A DNA stretch of 64,000 nucleotides from Neoscytalidium dimidiatum (Eukaryota; Ascomycota; Dothideomycetes; Botryosphaeriales; Botryosphaeriaceae). Position 1 is the first letter of the stretch. Every line of letters starts with the position of its first letter. The translations under genes were made by a program, and so were the position numbers. Below are positions 46,241 through 57,388 of this stretch, one piece after another. Location of the stretch: assembly GCA_037367355.1 (NCBI GenBank), contig CM074702.1, positions 124,001 through 188,000 on the forward strand. Reading direction: 5' to 3'. The notes under the pieces were generated by a model. That model saw only the letters and a program-made list of their open reading frames with translations, made no database searches and had not been told where the DNA came from.

Positions 46241-46825
46241 TCAGCCTATTGCTCGACCCCTTCTCTTTATTTCCTTATCCCATTCTTTCTGTTCCGTCAA
46301 GAATCTTTCTTTCTTCTTCTGGTAACCTTCGTGCGCTCGGCACCTGTTCCAAGCTTGGCGAAAGATTTCAGATGCTTCGAGCTTGTCTTTCGCATCCTTA
46401 TGTGTCGAGCTCTTAGGCAACTCTGTGCCACTGCTCTTGCTGTACTTGCGGCCGCCGGCGTGGTTGGCGTAGCGCTTAGCACGAGTCATCCCCTAGAAGA
46501 AAGCGTCAGCCTTCTTGATCCCAGACCTCGGCCTTCCGTCTACAGGAAAAACGGCTTGTCAACGTACCATCTGGATGAATTTCCTGCACATGTCCATGCC
46601 AACGAAATCGTCTTCCTTATCGTACTCCTCAAACCGGGCCCACAAGTCTTGGGAACTCTTGCGAGCCACCTCCGGGGTTCGAAAGCGCCATAATGGGAGC
46701 AAGACAGATTTGTAAGGCTCGAAAGTCAGCACGCCCTGTTCGCCGCGAGCGATACGGTAGCTCATGAGATGTGCGTGGGAAGGCTTGATGGCCGCTGGAG
46801 ATGGCTCTGATTCCGGGTCAGACAT
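46241..46825 (-). CDS. DUF4385 protein
   Basis: Small protein of 169 aa matching the DUF4385 pattern; function unknown. Two exons, 46825-46568 and 46492-46241, with a 75-nt intron (GTACGT...TTCTAG), phase 0. Exon 1 gives SYRIARGEQGVLTFEPYKS, LLPLWRFRTPEVA and DDFVGMDMCRKFIQM; exon 2 continues TRAKRYANHAGGRKY and a Lys/Glu-rich helical end (QKKKERFLTEQKEWDKEIKR). The start at 46825 (MSDPES) is preferred; the frame is open to an ATG at 46912, which would add 29 residues without homology that I know. Convergent with RNase H2C, with 250 bp between their stops. Confidence 0.82.
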
Positions 46826-47561
46826 GGCTGAAGGAGACTCCTTCCCTGCCGGACCTCTGCGGGTGTGGATGGTGTCGGTCTGGCGAGACGGCTTCGAGAG
46901 ACAAGGGAGCAACGTAAGGAGAAAGTTGACAAGGCAGGAGGACGGATGCTAGGATTGATATGTAACAGCCCAGGCGGACAAGGAATCAGTAGTGGCTAGA
47001 CGAATCGAGCCAATGACGTAGGCCGATCAAGCGCGGCACCAGCTTTGACCGATACGTGGACGGACGGGAACCGGTGTAACTGCGGAGACTATCCCCTTAC
47101 CTTGCCAAAGTCACACGCTTTCTTTCGATAGAGTACATACAGATACGCACCGGAGCCTCCGCCTCCACTTGGGCTTTGCATGCAGAAGGGAACCACCAGA
47201 TGCCGCTCACAAGGCTGATCTCCGGGGCATCTCCGGCAGTCGCTTCGGCTCCACTCCATAACTTGCATCACCCACGGCGACTGCTTACCCACTCACACTA
47301 CAAGCTCTGATTCAACTAATTACCTTGCTCTAACGTCGTGTTAATTTTTCTGGTGGCAGTGACTGAAAGTGCAAAAAGCCAGCACGATCTCTCGGGGCTG
47401 CCTCTGAGAAATCAACGTGGGCAGCTGTGAAGATTTTTCTTTCTCCACCTTCTTCCTCTTGGTGTCAACCTTGATTGTCGGATTTCCTCGTTAACACATA
47501 TTTCTTCGGAAGCCTCCTTTCTCTAGAAAAGCTGTCGGGAGGCTTCTAACAACTCTCGCTG
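46826..47561. other. intergenic, divergent promoters
   Basis: Separates the divergent DUF4385 and TYW2 genes. CT-rich sequence at about 47440-47520 is a likely promoter or 5' leader for TYW2. No other feature seen. Confidence 0.6.
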
Positions 47562-49175
47562 ATGGCCAGCCCTGTCACCCAACATGCTGTTCTAGTGCCG
47601 GCACAGCACGTCAAAACTGTCAAAACTTTCCTAGAGGAGCATCGTATCCTTGATAAAAGCCGGAAAATCAGTCCTCACACACAGAAACACCCTGATGGCG
47701 AATCATCAGAGTCGCTACCAGGCACTCGATCTGGAAAACAATTCCTCGTTCCTCTTCTACCACGCGTTCAGGACGCACATTCCAGCCCTGAGAAATCGGA
47801 CAGCCTCAGCCTTGAAGAGCACTTCGGAGAACTATCATCCCACCTCGCATCCCGCCTCGGCCCGGACATATACAGCAACCTCACCATAACCAGCATTGCT
47901 AAATCCGACACGCCACAAAGACCAACCACTCAGCAAACCAACCCTCTCCGCGCCGCCTTCCACGACGCCCTGACCGCACTCCCGCCAGCAACCCTCTCCA
48001 CCCTCTCCCTCACCGCCGACCAACTATCCGCCGACATCCCCGCCACCTACACCATCTACCCGCCGCTCCTCCTCCTCCCCGCCCACACCTTCCGCCAACC
48101 CTCCTGGACAACCTTCCTCGCCGCCCACCCACCCACCAGCAGCACCACCGCCGCCGCCGCCCTCCTCGCGCACGTCGCCACCACCATGGGCGTCACGCAC
48201 ATCGCCCTCAACGCGCCCATCGCCGCCAACACCACCGAAACCGACCCCGCAACCGCGCAGGACAACATCCTCCGCTCCCCCACGCACCTGACCCCCCTCC
48301 ACGGCTCCTTCGGCCCGCGCCCGGCCCCCGCGCGCCCGATCCGCCGCCCCACCCAGCGCGACTTCGCCCGCGCCTTCTGGGCCTCCGCGCGCCAGAACGG
48401 CGTCGCGCAGGCGTGGGCCCCGCTGCACACCATGTTCAGCCGGGGCAACGTCAAGGAGAAGGCGCGCATCCTGGGGCTGGCGTCGGTCGCGGAGGCGGTG
48501 CGGCAGGGCGGAGGGGGAGGGGGAGGAAGGGGTGGCGTCGCTGCCGTCGATTTGTACGCCGGGATCGGGTATTTTGCGTTTTCGTACCGGAGGGCGGGCG
48601 TGGCGAAGGTGTTGGGGTGGGAGATCAATGCGTGGAGCGTGGAGGGGTTGAGGAGGGGGGCTGGGAGGAATGGGTGGGCGGTGGGGGTTGTAGATGGTGA
48701 TGGCGATGGCGGGGCGGAGGGGGAGATTGGGGACGAGCTGCTGGAGAGGGATTTCGTGGTGTTTTTGGAGTCGAACGAGAGGGCTGCGGCGCGGGTGGAG
48801 AGGTTGAGGGGGAGGGTGCCACCGGTGAGGCATGTCAATGCCGGGTTGTTGCCTACTTCCAAGGGCGCGTGGGAGACCACTGTTAGGGTGCTGGATCCGG
48901 AGATGGGCGGATGGGTGCATTTGCATGAGAATTTTGGGGCTGGGGAGGTGGAGGAGAGAGCAGGTGAAGTTTTGAGTGAGGTGAGGAGGATTTGGAGGAT
49001 GGTGAAGATCGAGAGGACTGGTTCGAGTGAAGATGGCTCGGTGGACGGTGAGGGAGGAGATGGAGAAGCGGTCAGGTTGGAGCACGTGGAGAGGGTCAAG
49101 ACGTACGCGCCGGGGGTACTACATTGTGTGTTGGACATCTGGATCCCACCAACTGGAAGCAATATTAAGATGTGA
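47562..49175 (+). CDS. TRM12: tRNA wybutosine-synthesizing protein 2 (TRM12)
   Basis: Transfers the aminocarboxypropyl group of SAM to the tricyclic base at position 37 of tRNA-Phe during wybutosine synthesis. Single exon, 537 aa. N-terminal half (to ~300) includes PLLPRVQD and LEEHFGELSSHLASRLGPDI. The TRM5/TYW2-type SAM domain follows: FSRGNVKEKARI, VAAVDLYAGIGYFAFSY (motif I), VLGWEINAWSVEGLRRGA, then HVNAGLLPTSKGAWETTVRVLD, GGWVHLHENFGAGE and a C-terminal HVERVKTYAPGVLHCVLDIWI. A Gly-rich insert sits just before motif I (~residues 316-324). The coding strand is C-rich to about 48400 and G-rich after it. Function by homology to yeast Trm12. Confidence 0.9.
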   Translation: MASPVTQHAVLVPAQHVKTVKTFLEEHRILDKSRKISPHTQKHPDGESSESLPGTRSGKQFLVPLLPRVQDAHSSPEKSDSLSLEEHFGELSSHLASRLGPDIYSNLTITSIAKSDTPQRPTTQQTNPLRAAFHDALTALPPATLSTLSLTADQLSADIPATYTIYPPLLLLPAHTFRQPSWTTFLAAHPPTSSTTAAAALLAHVATTMGVTHIALNAPIAANTTETDPATAQDNILRSPTHLTPLHGSFGPRPAPARPIRRPTQRDFARAFWASARQNGVAQAWAPLHTMFSRGNVKEKARILGLASVAEAVRQGGGGGGGRGGVAAVDLYAGIGYFAFSYRRAGVAKVLGWEINAWSVEGLRRGAGRNGWAVGVVDGDGDGGAEGEIGDELLERDFVVFLESNERAAARVERLRGRVPPVRHVNAGLLPTSKGAWETTVRVLDPEMGGWVHLHENFGAGEVEERAGEVLSEVRRIWRMVKIERTGSSEDGSVDGEGGDGEAVRLEHVERVKTYAPGVLHCVLDIWIPPTGSNIKM

Positions 49176-49559
49176 GGACCAGAGATGAGGCGATCTGAGG
49201 TTCAAGATACTTTTCCCAAGAAAGCCATTACACTTTTTGTCAGTCTATACCATGGTCTCCGTAAGACCAACGCCGACATATTGACTCGAAGAGTCCTGCC
49301 CCATGCTCCCCGCCACGTATGATATCAGTCTGAAAGTATTTAAACGGCCAGACTGCCTGGCAAGCAGTTGAAGCACTGGTGCGGATTTTACCAATATCAC
49401 TATATTCATGTCTGGATGACTACCTCAAGTTCGTTTACATTATTTCTAATTTTCATCAATCTCAATGCCAACGTAAGAATATAACATCTCTCACTGATCA
49501 AGTATTAATTCCACTCTTCAATAGTCTTTTTCTTAACTTGATAAGTTACTCTCCAACTC
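49176..49559. other. intergenic
   Basis: Between convergent 3' ends of TRM12 and the secreted hydrolase; AT-rich toward 49500, consistent with polyadenylation signals. Nothing else seen. Confidence 0.6.
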
Positions 49560-50910
49560 TCAAGCCGCCGCCGTCTTATTCACAATCCACTCATGCACTA
49601 CCGCCGCAATCTCCAAGCTGTTCAGCTCCAGAAAGCCGAAATGCCCATTGCCGTAAATCCCGACCTCGCCCAGCTTGATCCACTCGGGACTACCGCCCGC
49701 CTGCTCCAAGTAATCAATAACGCAGTGATCGTACGTCATGTGCGGGCTCGCATCACCCGTCAGCGCAACGTACGGCACGGACGCGATCTTCGGAAGCTGG
49801 CGCGCGGGCTCGGCCTGCATGACGCAGCTGCGCCTGGCCGGCGTATCCTCGCCGACGACGGTGGTGTTGAGCTCGGTCGAGCTGCGGACGGCCGGCTCGT
49901 AGTCGATCTGCGTGTTGGTCAGGCCCCAGGGGCGCGCGGCGGTGCGGCCGACGGAGGAGGTGGCGTTGCCGGTGTAGGACTGGAAGGGGATGGTGGCGGG
50001 CTCGAGGTTGACGCTGCCGGCGACCAGGGCCGGGCAGTCGTTGGACAGCAGGATCGGGTGCAGCGCGCCGATCGAGTGCGAGACCAGGAACGCCGGGCCG
50101 ATCAGCTCGAGCAGCGTGCAGCCGGACGCGCGCATGGAGAGCTCCTGCGCGGTCAGGTTCGAGGTCAGCGGGATGAAGGTCGCTTCGAAGGCGTCGAAGA
50201 CGGGGTCGCCTCTGAGCCCCGTGCCCGGCCATTGCGTGTGGTTCTGCGATTGCGGGTACGCGTTGGTGAGTTCCGGGGCGGTGAAGCCTTTCTCGCTGAT
50301 CTCGGCGGTTGAGCCGATGCGGAGGGGGAAGTTGGTGAGGTCCTCATGGCTACCGCGGCCGACGGAGGTCTGGTCGAGGAGATAGACCTGATAGCCTTGG
50401 TCCAGGAAATAGGAGGCGAAGCCTTTGCGATTATCGGGGGTGTTGAGCCATGTCTGTGCGGACGAGGTCGTGAGTAAGGGAAAGAAAGTTCAGAGGGTTC
50501 AGATAGGTGTAGTCAGTGTTTGCTTGGCGGATGAAGCTTACCACTCCCGAGGTGCCTGTTTGAGGTTAGCAACCGAAGCCACAGCGGACATTTGAGGTTT
50601 TCTGGGACACGGATAACGCACCTCCGCCGTGGAAGAAGACGATGGGCTTTGGCTGAGTCACGCCAGCCGCAGGAGTCAGCTTTTCGACGTAGATTTGGTC
50701 GTAAGTCAGGTTGCCCGAGGCGCTGTTCACGTATCTACCCCCCACGTAGAAAAAGTCGCGATAGTGGAGGCTCTCGTTGGACCTGCACCCTGGAGCAATG
50801 GCGTTGACTCCGATACATGTGTCATTGCCGCTACTAGTCCCAGCATATGCAGTGCCAAGGAACACTGATCCGGATAGCAGCGAGGCCGTAAAGCGGTTAA
50901 AAAGCACCAT
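49560..50910 (-). CDS. secreted alpha/beta hydrolase, 14-nt microexon
   Basis: Secreted esterase-like enzyme of 398 aa with a signal peptide at residues ~1-23 (ends AYA). Three exons: 50910-50622, 50555-50542 (14 nt), 50453-49560; introns 66 and 88 nt with GTGCGT and GTAAGC donors and a GCTAAC branch site in the first. The junctions give VFFHGGGTSGVTWLNTPDNRKG, so the oxyanion loop HGGG and the following strand depend on the microexon. The nucleophile elbow is unusual, LVSHSIGAL (SHSIG rather than GHSxG), and the candidate His is in GNGHFGFLE near the end. ALTGDASPHM probably carries the acid. The protein belongs to a fungal secreted hydrolase group whose substrate I do not know. Confidence 0.85.
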
Positions 50911-52308
50911 TGCGACGCGGGGAAGCCGAGTGCGGATTAGAAGTTAAGGAGGTGTAAGAAACAAGATATATCCAAGAGCAAAGCCGGTCAGATCCGGCAG
51001 GACGGCGGTGGGGAGCAAGATGTCAGGGCATGGGCGGCGACCAGGTGTATTTAGCGACGAGAGCGGAAGAGTAGTTGCATAGCTGGGCCGGGCGCCACAG
51101 GCCCAATGTGGCAAGCAAGTAGGTCTACAGTACAGTGCATAAGAGCGGCGCGCGATCCGGGCCCTTTTGATCTCCGGACTCGCTTGTCTGCACCATGGCA
51201 GGACAGGGTAGACATGGGGGAATACCGCTGCAGCGCAGACGAAAGCCGAGCACGCTGTTGCTCGGCGGAGCTGGGCGGTGGTGGTGTTGAGGGTGAGAGT
51301 GGAGAAGGTTCATGGTTCACTTCGCCGTTTCACGCCCCGTCGAGAACCGCAGCGCGAGGTAAACACGAGACCAGGGCCATTCTTTGCACTCCGTCTTTTC
51401 CGCGACACGACGCAAGTACGGAGCGGCGAGCGGCATTCAGATGACGCTCCGACGGCCGAAGAAGATCCGCCACTGTCTGCGCCGCATCATCAAGTGTGAG
51501 GTGGCAGCGGGCATCAAGGCGAGCAGCAACGATGCACCCACGCACTCACGCACTCACGCACCCATCCCTGCTCAGCAATCTCGCTTGTCGCCTTTGTACC
51601 CACGGCCTGCTTCCCGAACCTCTGGCCCACGGAGCTTGCCACAAGATCGAACCACCCATGCCCCGCTGAATACCCTTGCGATCTCTCGATATTAACTTGA
51701 CTGCCGACCAGTCCTTTTGCCGACCGTTCGAGATCTCGGCGCCTCTACCGCACAGTGTTGCCGGGTCACTCCCGAACTGCCACTTGGCGGTAGAAAGCCT
51801 TGAATCAAGGGAGGCGTGCTGCGAGGCTGAGCGGGTGGGAGGTCCTGAATCGGCCGTACGCAAAAAGCAACAGAATCAGAATTCACGGAGCAATGGACAA
51901 TGTGCAAAAAGACCATGTTGCATCCCCTACCATGTTCTTGGGTCGCAGCCTATCGTGCTTCCCGCCTTGATTCACATCCCACGTGGCAGACATCCCGCCG
52001 TGGGAGCTCATCATGGAAGACTGACGAGTTGGACCTGACATGAACCTGGGTTTCCCTGGTGAGTCGGAGGCGGCCGGATACTCCACGACTCGTCCACATG
52101 AAATAGTACGCAATTAGCCTGAAGAATTTCTAACGACCGACGCAGAAAGAGCATTGGGTACCCTCCAAGCATTAAACGACCTCCCTGCGGGGGTTTCTCG
52201 TCGTTTTGGGCAGGCGGTGTCAGTTCATACTGTTAAATGGCTCTCTTTCTTCCCCTTTCGCTGTTGAGAAGATCGCGGTAGACCAGCAGTTCGCTGCGAG
52301 CCTTCAGC
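50911..52308. other. intergenic
   Basis: Divergent upstream regions of the hydrolase and the membrane protein. A run of three ACTCACGC-type repeats occurs near 51540-51560. No gene supported although frames are open because of GC content. Confidence 0.55.
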
Positions 52309-53772
52309 ATGTCCGATTCCACCGAGACTACGGGATCGGCACTTGTCGGTTCACCGCCCGCAACCCAGGATGACTATTGGATTGTCAAGGGCATGCTTCG
52401 TGCTATCCACATGGCCGATAAGTTCGACGCAGTAAAAGGGTATACCTTTCTTGCCCAGCGCCCAGCCGACTATGACTATGAAGACAAACAGACGGGAATC
52501 ATCATCGGCATGGCTGTTTGTATTTTCGTCATGACCTTCATAACTGGTGCTCGTCTGGCGTTGAGGTTGTTTCGAACTGGCTTACGATGGGGTGCAGACG
52601 ACTGGGTGTTGATTCCAGGAGCGGTGAGCCTGCCCACTCACATCCGCCCTTGTTGCCATTCTTTGCTGACTGTGCCTCTTCAGGTCATGGCAATCGCATA
52701 TCCGGCCCTCCAAATCGCCATGGTCATCGACGGTGGAGGAGGCCGACACATCTGGGACGTAACTTATGAGGAGTACAATGTCTTCAACTGGGTATATTCC
52801 TCCCCTGCCTCCTGAACGGGCTATCCGCCTCTAACATATCCACAGCTCGGCGTGACCTGTAAGATTCTCTTTTTCACCTCCGTCGGCATCATCAAAATCT
52901 CAATCACGCTCTTCAATCGGCGCCTCACGGGGATGGCTTCACGCATCTGGCGCATTCTCAACGACGTATTCCTCTTCCTCCTCACAGTCTACACGCTCCT
53001 CGCCCTCTTCTGGACATGCTTCCAATGCAGCCCGCCACCCGCCATGTGGAACAAGATCTACGCGGGCCAGCTCTCCTCCCCCGCGACCTGCTGGACGACG
53101 TCGACCATCTCCAACGTCCTCAGCGTGATCCACGTGGTCATGGACTTCTGCCTGCTGATGACGCCCATTATCGTGCTGTGGAAGGTCAAGCTCCCGACCA
53201 CGACCAAAGTCCGGCTCTACCTCGTCTTCAGCACCGGCGCCGTGTCCTGCGTCGGCAGCGTGCTGCGCCAGCTCGCGCAGCAGAAGATCGACCGCGACGT
53301 CACCTGTACGTTCGAAGCGCCCTGCCTCCCCCACCCTTCCCTCAATCAATCCCACGCCCCTTCCCCGTATCCTAAGCAGACTTCGGGGCTGGCCGGGGTC
53401 CATCGCCTCCTTCCTGGCTAAAAAGAAAACACAGGGGCCTACACCTCCATCCTCGCCTGGACCCTCGTCGACCTGACCTTCGGCGTCCTGACCGCCTCGC
53501 TGCCCGTCCTCATCGGCCTCATCCCCTCCGCCTGGCGCTCCGTCTCCGCCCGCACCGGCGGCACCTCCGGCTCGCGCCGCCGTCGTCCCACCACCACCAC
53601 CGCCGGCAACAACGAGGACGACGGCGACGACGCCACGTCCGACGAGGGCGGGATACTGGTGGAGCAGGAGTTCGAGCTCACGTTCCACGAGGTCGAGGCC
53701 GTGGCGTCGAAGGAGAGCGCGAGCGCGAGCGCGAGCGCGAGCTCCGAGTTCGACAATGTGAACAAGAGGTGA
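52309..53772 (+). CDS. SAT4/Pth11-type rhodopsin-domain membrane protein
   Basis: Seven-helix integral membrane protein of the fungal rhodopsin-domain (SAT4) family, 406 aa. Four exons: 52309-52623, 52684-52791, 52846-53305, 53435-53772; introns 60, 54 and 129 nt, phases consistent. After a ~65-residue N-terminal segment come TM helices beginning GIIIGMAVCIFVMTFITGAR with RWGADDWVLI, then LGVTCKILFFTSVGIIKISI, an extracellular loop with QCSPPPAMW and TCWTTSTISN, FCLLMTPIIVLWKVKL, and WAYTSILAWTLVDLTFGVLTASLPVL. The cytosolic tail is polar with DGDDATSDEGG and alternating Ser-Ala before the end. Some relatives act as Pth11-like receptors, others have unknown roles. An alternative 3' end using an extra intron is possible (see findings). 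Confidence 0.85.
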
Positions 53773-53785
53773 ACAAGAGGTAAGC

Positions 53786-53828
<43 letters not shown>

Positions 53829-54604
53829 CGACGGGTTGCGCGGAATAAACGGCGTTCGCAGCATGCGGGCGTTGTCGTGAAGCGATGTTGCGGCACACGG
53901 GGGTTTACACGCTGCTCTTTTTTTTTTTACTGAAGCTAGAAAGCGCCGCTCTACAGCATATATACACATAGGCGGGACCGGGGGACGCGTCTGCGCGCGC
54001 GAGGGAATGGGGACGGGACGATGCCGTTTCCCCCTGCGTCAGGGTCGCAGGCGGCTTGTTCTGGCCGGGGTGAAGCGACGGAGAGGTGCAAACCCCATCA
54101 CGATCCCCCCCGATACCGGTATCGCAGCTGGGTGGAGGAGAGCGATCGCAACGTTATCCTGTAGTTTCCGTCTCGGATACGTTCCGAGTAGAATGGACCC
54201 CCAGAAGCGGTTCTCGCTCGGGTAATCCGAGGGCATGACGGATCACGCTTCCGAGCAAGCAGCTCGCCTCATCGAGAAGGGGAGATATGAAATCTTGGTG
54301 GCCTGATCGACTTTCACTAGAGTCCAAGGCAAGGCGACCAGGGCTGTGTAAGTCACCTCGGATCTCGCAATAGTGCAGAGCTCAGCAGCAGACGAGAACA
54401 GAACGGTGGATGAAGGACTGAGTACGGTCGGTGATGTAGCGCTCCACTGACTCGCATATGGGGTATTTGACGACGAGACGTCGAAGATTACGAGTGACGT
54501 GTGGACCGTGACGCCTATAAATGAAGCAAAAAAGCAAAAAAGCAAAAAAGAAAATAGTATATTATACACGTATCCCGTATTTTTTTTCACTCCCTTCTCC
54601 ACTG
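53773..54604. other. intergenic with GAC microsatellite
   Basis: 3' flank of the membrane protein gene, the trinucleotide array, a T tract near 53917-53927, an AGCAAAAA-type repeat near 54525-54550, and the 3' flank of the methyltransferase. No gene supported. Confidence 0.6.
53788..53832 (+). repeat. (GAC)15 microsatellite
   Basis: Fifteen trinucleotide units with one GAT interruption at 53821-53823. It begins 15 bases after the TGA of the SAT4-type gene. A nearby 11-bp direct duplication (GTGAACAAGAG, at 53758 and 53769) overlaps the stop codon. Confidence 0.95.
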
Positions 54605-55765
54605 TCATGACTCCGTCTCCGGTGCTGCTGGCTTCTGGCCGTAGGTATAATAAAATTTCAAATAGACGCGGTACTCCTGCTTCAAGAATTCGTTCCTAAC
54701 CTCGTCCAGAAGCCCTTCGATGGTGTCATTGTCCCACCCGAGGACGCGGTTGAAGACAGGCAGGGCGGTGGGAGCAATGCCCTCGAGCACGACGAGCAGC
54801 ATGCGTTTGCCCAGATCCAGCTGGCTTTCGTCCCAAGTCCCGATGGGGATCTGCAGTCAGGCTGGTTAGCTTTGTTGAAGGGGTTTGGACTACATGATTC
54901 ACGAACCTTGCACAGCCTCTGCACGACGTTGGTGAAGCCGGCCTCGATCATCCTGTCCTTCTGCTCGGCGGCGATCCTGAAGTTCTTGCCGATTTTCTTG
55001 GAGGCGTATTCGATCTGGCTGGCGAAGTATTTCGTCTTGGAGTCCTCGAAGCCCTCGTCGTCGGACCAGAACATGGCCGAGTCTTCCTGGTGCTCAACCC
55101 AACCACCGGGTTTCAGATGGAGGTAGGACTGGCGCCACAGCCGGCCCCAGTCGGTGATGGCCGGATAGAGGTAGCGGGCGTGGACGAAGTCAAACGTCTC
55201 TTTCCCAAAGGGCCAGTCCTCTTCGGCATCGGCGACGAGGAATTTGCAGTTGGGCGAAGTCCTGGCGCAGGGCGAATCAGAATGCAGCGCCGTGAGGGAA
55301 AGCACGGAAAAACAGGGACGAAGAGAAAGGGAAGTGGGAGACAGGGTCGCAACAAAGGAGAGTCTGTCATGAGTACCAGCTGGGCTGAACGGGCTTCACG
55401 TCGAAGGCGAGGACCTGACTGTCTGGATGCGTGTCGGCGAAATCGAGCGCCCAAATGCCGGTGCCGGTGCCGATATCAAGCACGAGCTCTGGATCTTGGA
55501 GCGGGGCGGCGTACAGGGCGCCATTGAGAGTCTGCACGAAGGTGTGGCCCCAGAAGTCCAGGCGGTCCGGCTCGCGCTCGTCGTCGGGCAGCAGGTACGA
55601 GTCGACGGCGGACGAGGAGCCGGACGAGGACGAGGACGAGGAGGCTGAGTCGTTGTAGGTGAGGCCGACGGTATCCTGGTAGCGGGCGGCCTCCCCCCAC
55701 GAGTCGACCACGCCCAGCGCACGCTCCCACCGACCCTTGGTCAGGGAGGTGTCGTCTTTGGCCAT
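54605..55765 (-). CDS. LaeA-like SAM methyltransferase
   Basis: Class I methyltransferase of 329 aa resembling the LaeA/velvet-associated group and the many fungal paralogues tied to secondary metabolism. Three exons: 55765-55377, 55261-54907, 54850-54605; introns 115 and 56 nt; junctions give VQPSWTSPNCKF and VVQRLCKIPIGTWDESQL. Motifs: YLLPDDEREPDRLDFWGHTF, SAM-binding LVLDIGTGTGIWALDFAD, FDFVHARYLYPAITDW, and YLHLKPGGWVEHQE. A Ser-rich insert (residues ~41-53) sits in the N-terminal part. The frame is open upstream to 55921, but the chosen ATG (MAKDDTSL) fits the usual length. It is not next to any recognised biosynthetic cluster, so it is better read as a paralogue than as LaeA itself. 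Confidence 0.85.
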
Positions 55766-57388
55766 GGCGCGGTTTGGGAGGTCAGGCAGTCCCGGTCGGG
55801 CAGAGGCGCGATTGCGAGGCGGTGCGGGAGTGGAGAGGCGTCTGGGCGTGTCTAATTTGTTGTTTGTCGCGTGCGGGACGCAGCCTGAGTCGTCCGACGG
55901 CTGCCCCACAATAGGGGGCACAGATACAGCATCCCTGCCACAAACGCGGCGGAGCGTGGCCGGCTGGTCGAATCGAGGTCAGCTGCGTGGCGGCCACCAC
56001 TTGCGCTCTTGGGGGCTGCGTGCGGGGTTGGGCTGGGCACGTGCAGCTGGCCGTCTTCTGAGGCGCAACCTGCCACCGCGACGGCCGGTTCGTGCAACTC
56101 GGGGCTCTGGCGGGCTGGAGAGGCGTTTGAGCATCGTGCAATGGACAAAAATAGGCCGCGGACCAGGCTGCGGAATGGTGCAAACGGCAAGAAGATATTC
56201 AGGAAGGATCTCGAGCTAGCCAGCCCCGGCTAGTGCCGCTGCGCTCGCTTAGCCCCGCGCGCGTGTCTTGGCGCCACCTCGTCCCGTCAGGCTTCCCGTT
56301 CACCCGCTGCCGCTGCCGCTGCCGCTGCCGCTGCCGCTGCTCGCCCGTTCCTGACATCTGACATCCCGCCCACCAGCTTCCACGCTTCGACTGCCCACGC
56401 CAAAGATGGCCTCAGCAGCTGCTCGCTTTCCCTTGCTGTACCAGTCGGCCATCTCTGGTCTCCCTGCAGCACGCTCTCGACCCGCTCCAGCCGCATCGAC
56501 AGACTACTAGCTCCAACAAAGCCACGCCAAGAGCACGCCACTCCGCCTCTAGCATCTCTACGACATCCCGCACAGCCTTGTCAGCCGATCACTTGCCATC
56601 GAGAGGTCGATCGAGTGCACGGCAGCCCTTGTAACCGTCTTCTTAGACTATAATACCTTCCTGCAACTTCGCAAACGAGCGCCAGCGCCAGGCTCCGGTC
56701 CGTTCCATCCCTCATCGCCGGCTTCATCCGCCCTATACTATGCTACTATAAATATTTCGCTGCTCTTTTAGTCGTACGTTAAACTCCGCCTGCGTTCCCG
56801 TCCAGGGTATATCGGCGAGATAGGGTGATCGACAACGGCCCGCGGATGCAAGATCGTTTGTGGCCTCAACCGTCCGCTGAATAAGTGTGGCTGAATCAGC
56901 CCTGCAAAGTCCACACCATCCAGCCTTTGAGACGATATCCTCGGCCGAAAACCAGCCGCACCTTCGCCTGCTGTCACACTGCCCCATCCCAGTGATTTCT
57001 GCTGACCTATGGATCGCCATGAGAAGGCCATATGGAAGAATGAGTGCCGATCACAAGATTCCCGCTATCTCACCATGGAATGCCACAATGTCTTGGCGCT
57101 CAATTTTCATTGCTCGCACGCCTGCGGCACCGGTGACCGAATTCCAGGATTTCTTTCGCTTCACCTTCCTCGACCTTAACACATTGTTCCGATTCGTGAA
57201 ATGTCAGATTAGCCTTTGCCGAGACAGCCCCGCCTGACCGGCTTCGACAGGCCTCAACCCGGTCCTCTATCCTCGCCGTGAACGCCTGTCAGTCTGCAGC
57301 AAAGAAAAACGCATATTCGCACGTTGCGTCAATTAATTCGAGAGTTCCGTGTCTCAAAACAAATGCTAGTCGACCGATCCGACCATGC
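55766..57388. other. intergenic with CCGCTG repeat
   Basis: Upstream of the methyltransferase and downstream flank of the minus-strand secreted paralogue. Contains the hexanucleotide repeat listed below and no supported gene. Confidence 0.55.
56304..56340. repeat. (CCGCTG)6 minisatellite
   Basis: Six copies of CCGCTG in a row. It sits in non-coding DNA; the poly-Ala frame it creates on the minus strand is not part of a credible gene. Confidence 0.9.

Noticed and set aside
52939..53969. Long minus-strand frames rich in Val, Ser or Arg
   Set aside because: They read the GAC microsatellite and the antisense of the SAT4-type gene.
56287..56541. Minus-strand frame with poly-Ala
   Set aside because: Poly-Ala comes from the CCGCTG repeat; no conserved domain or gene context.
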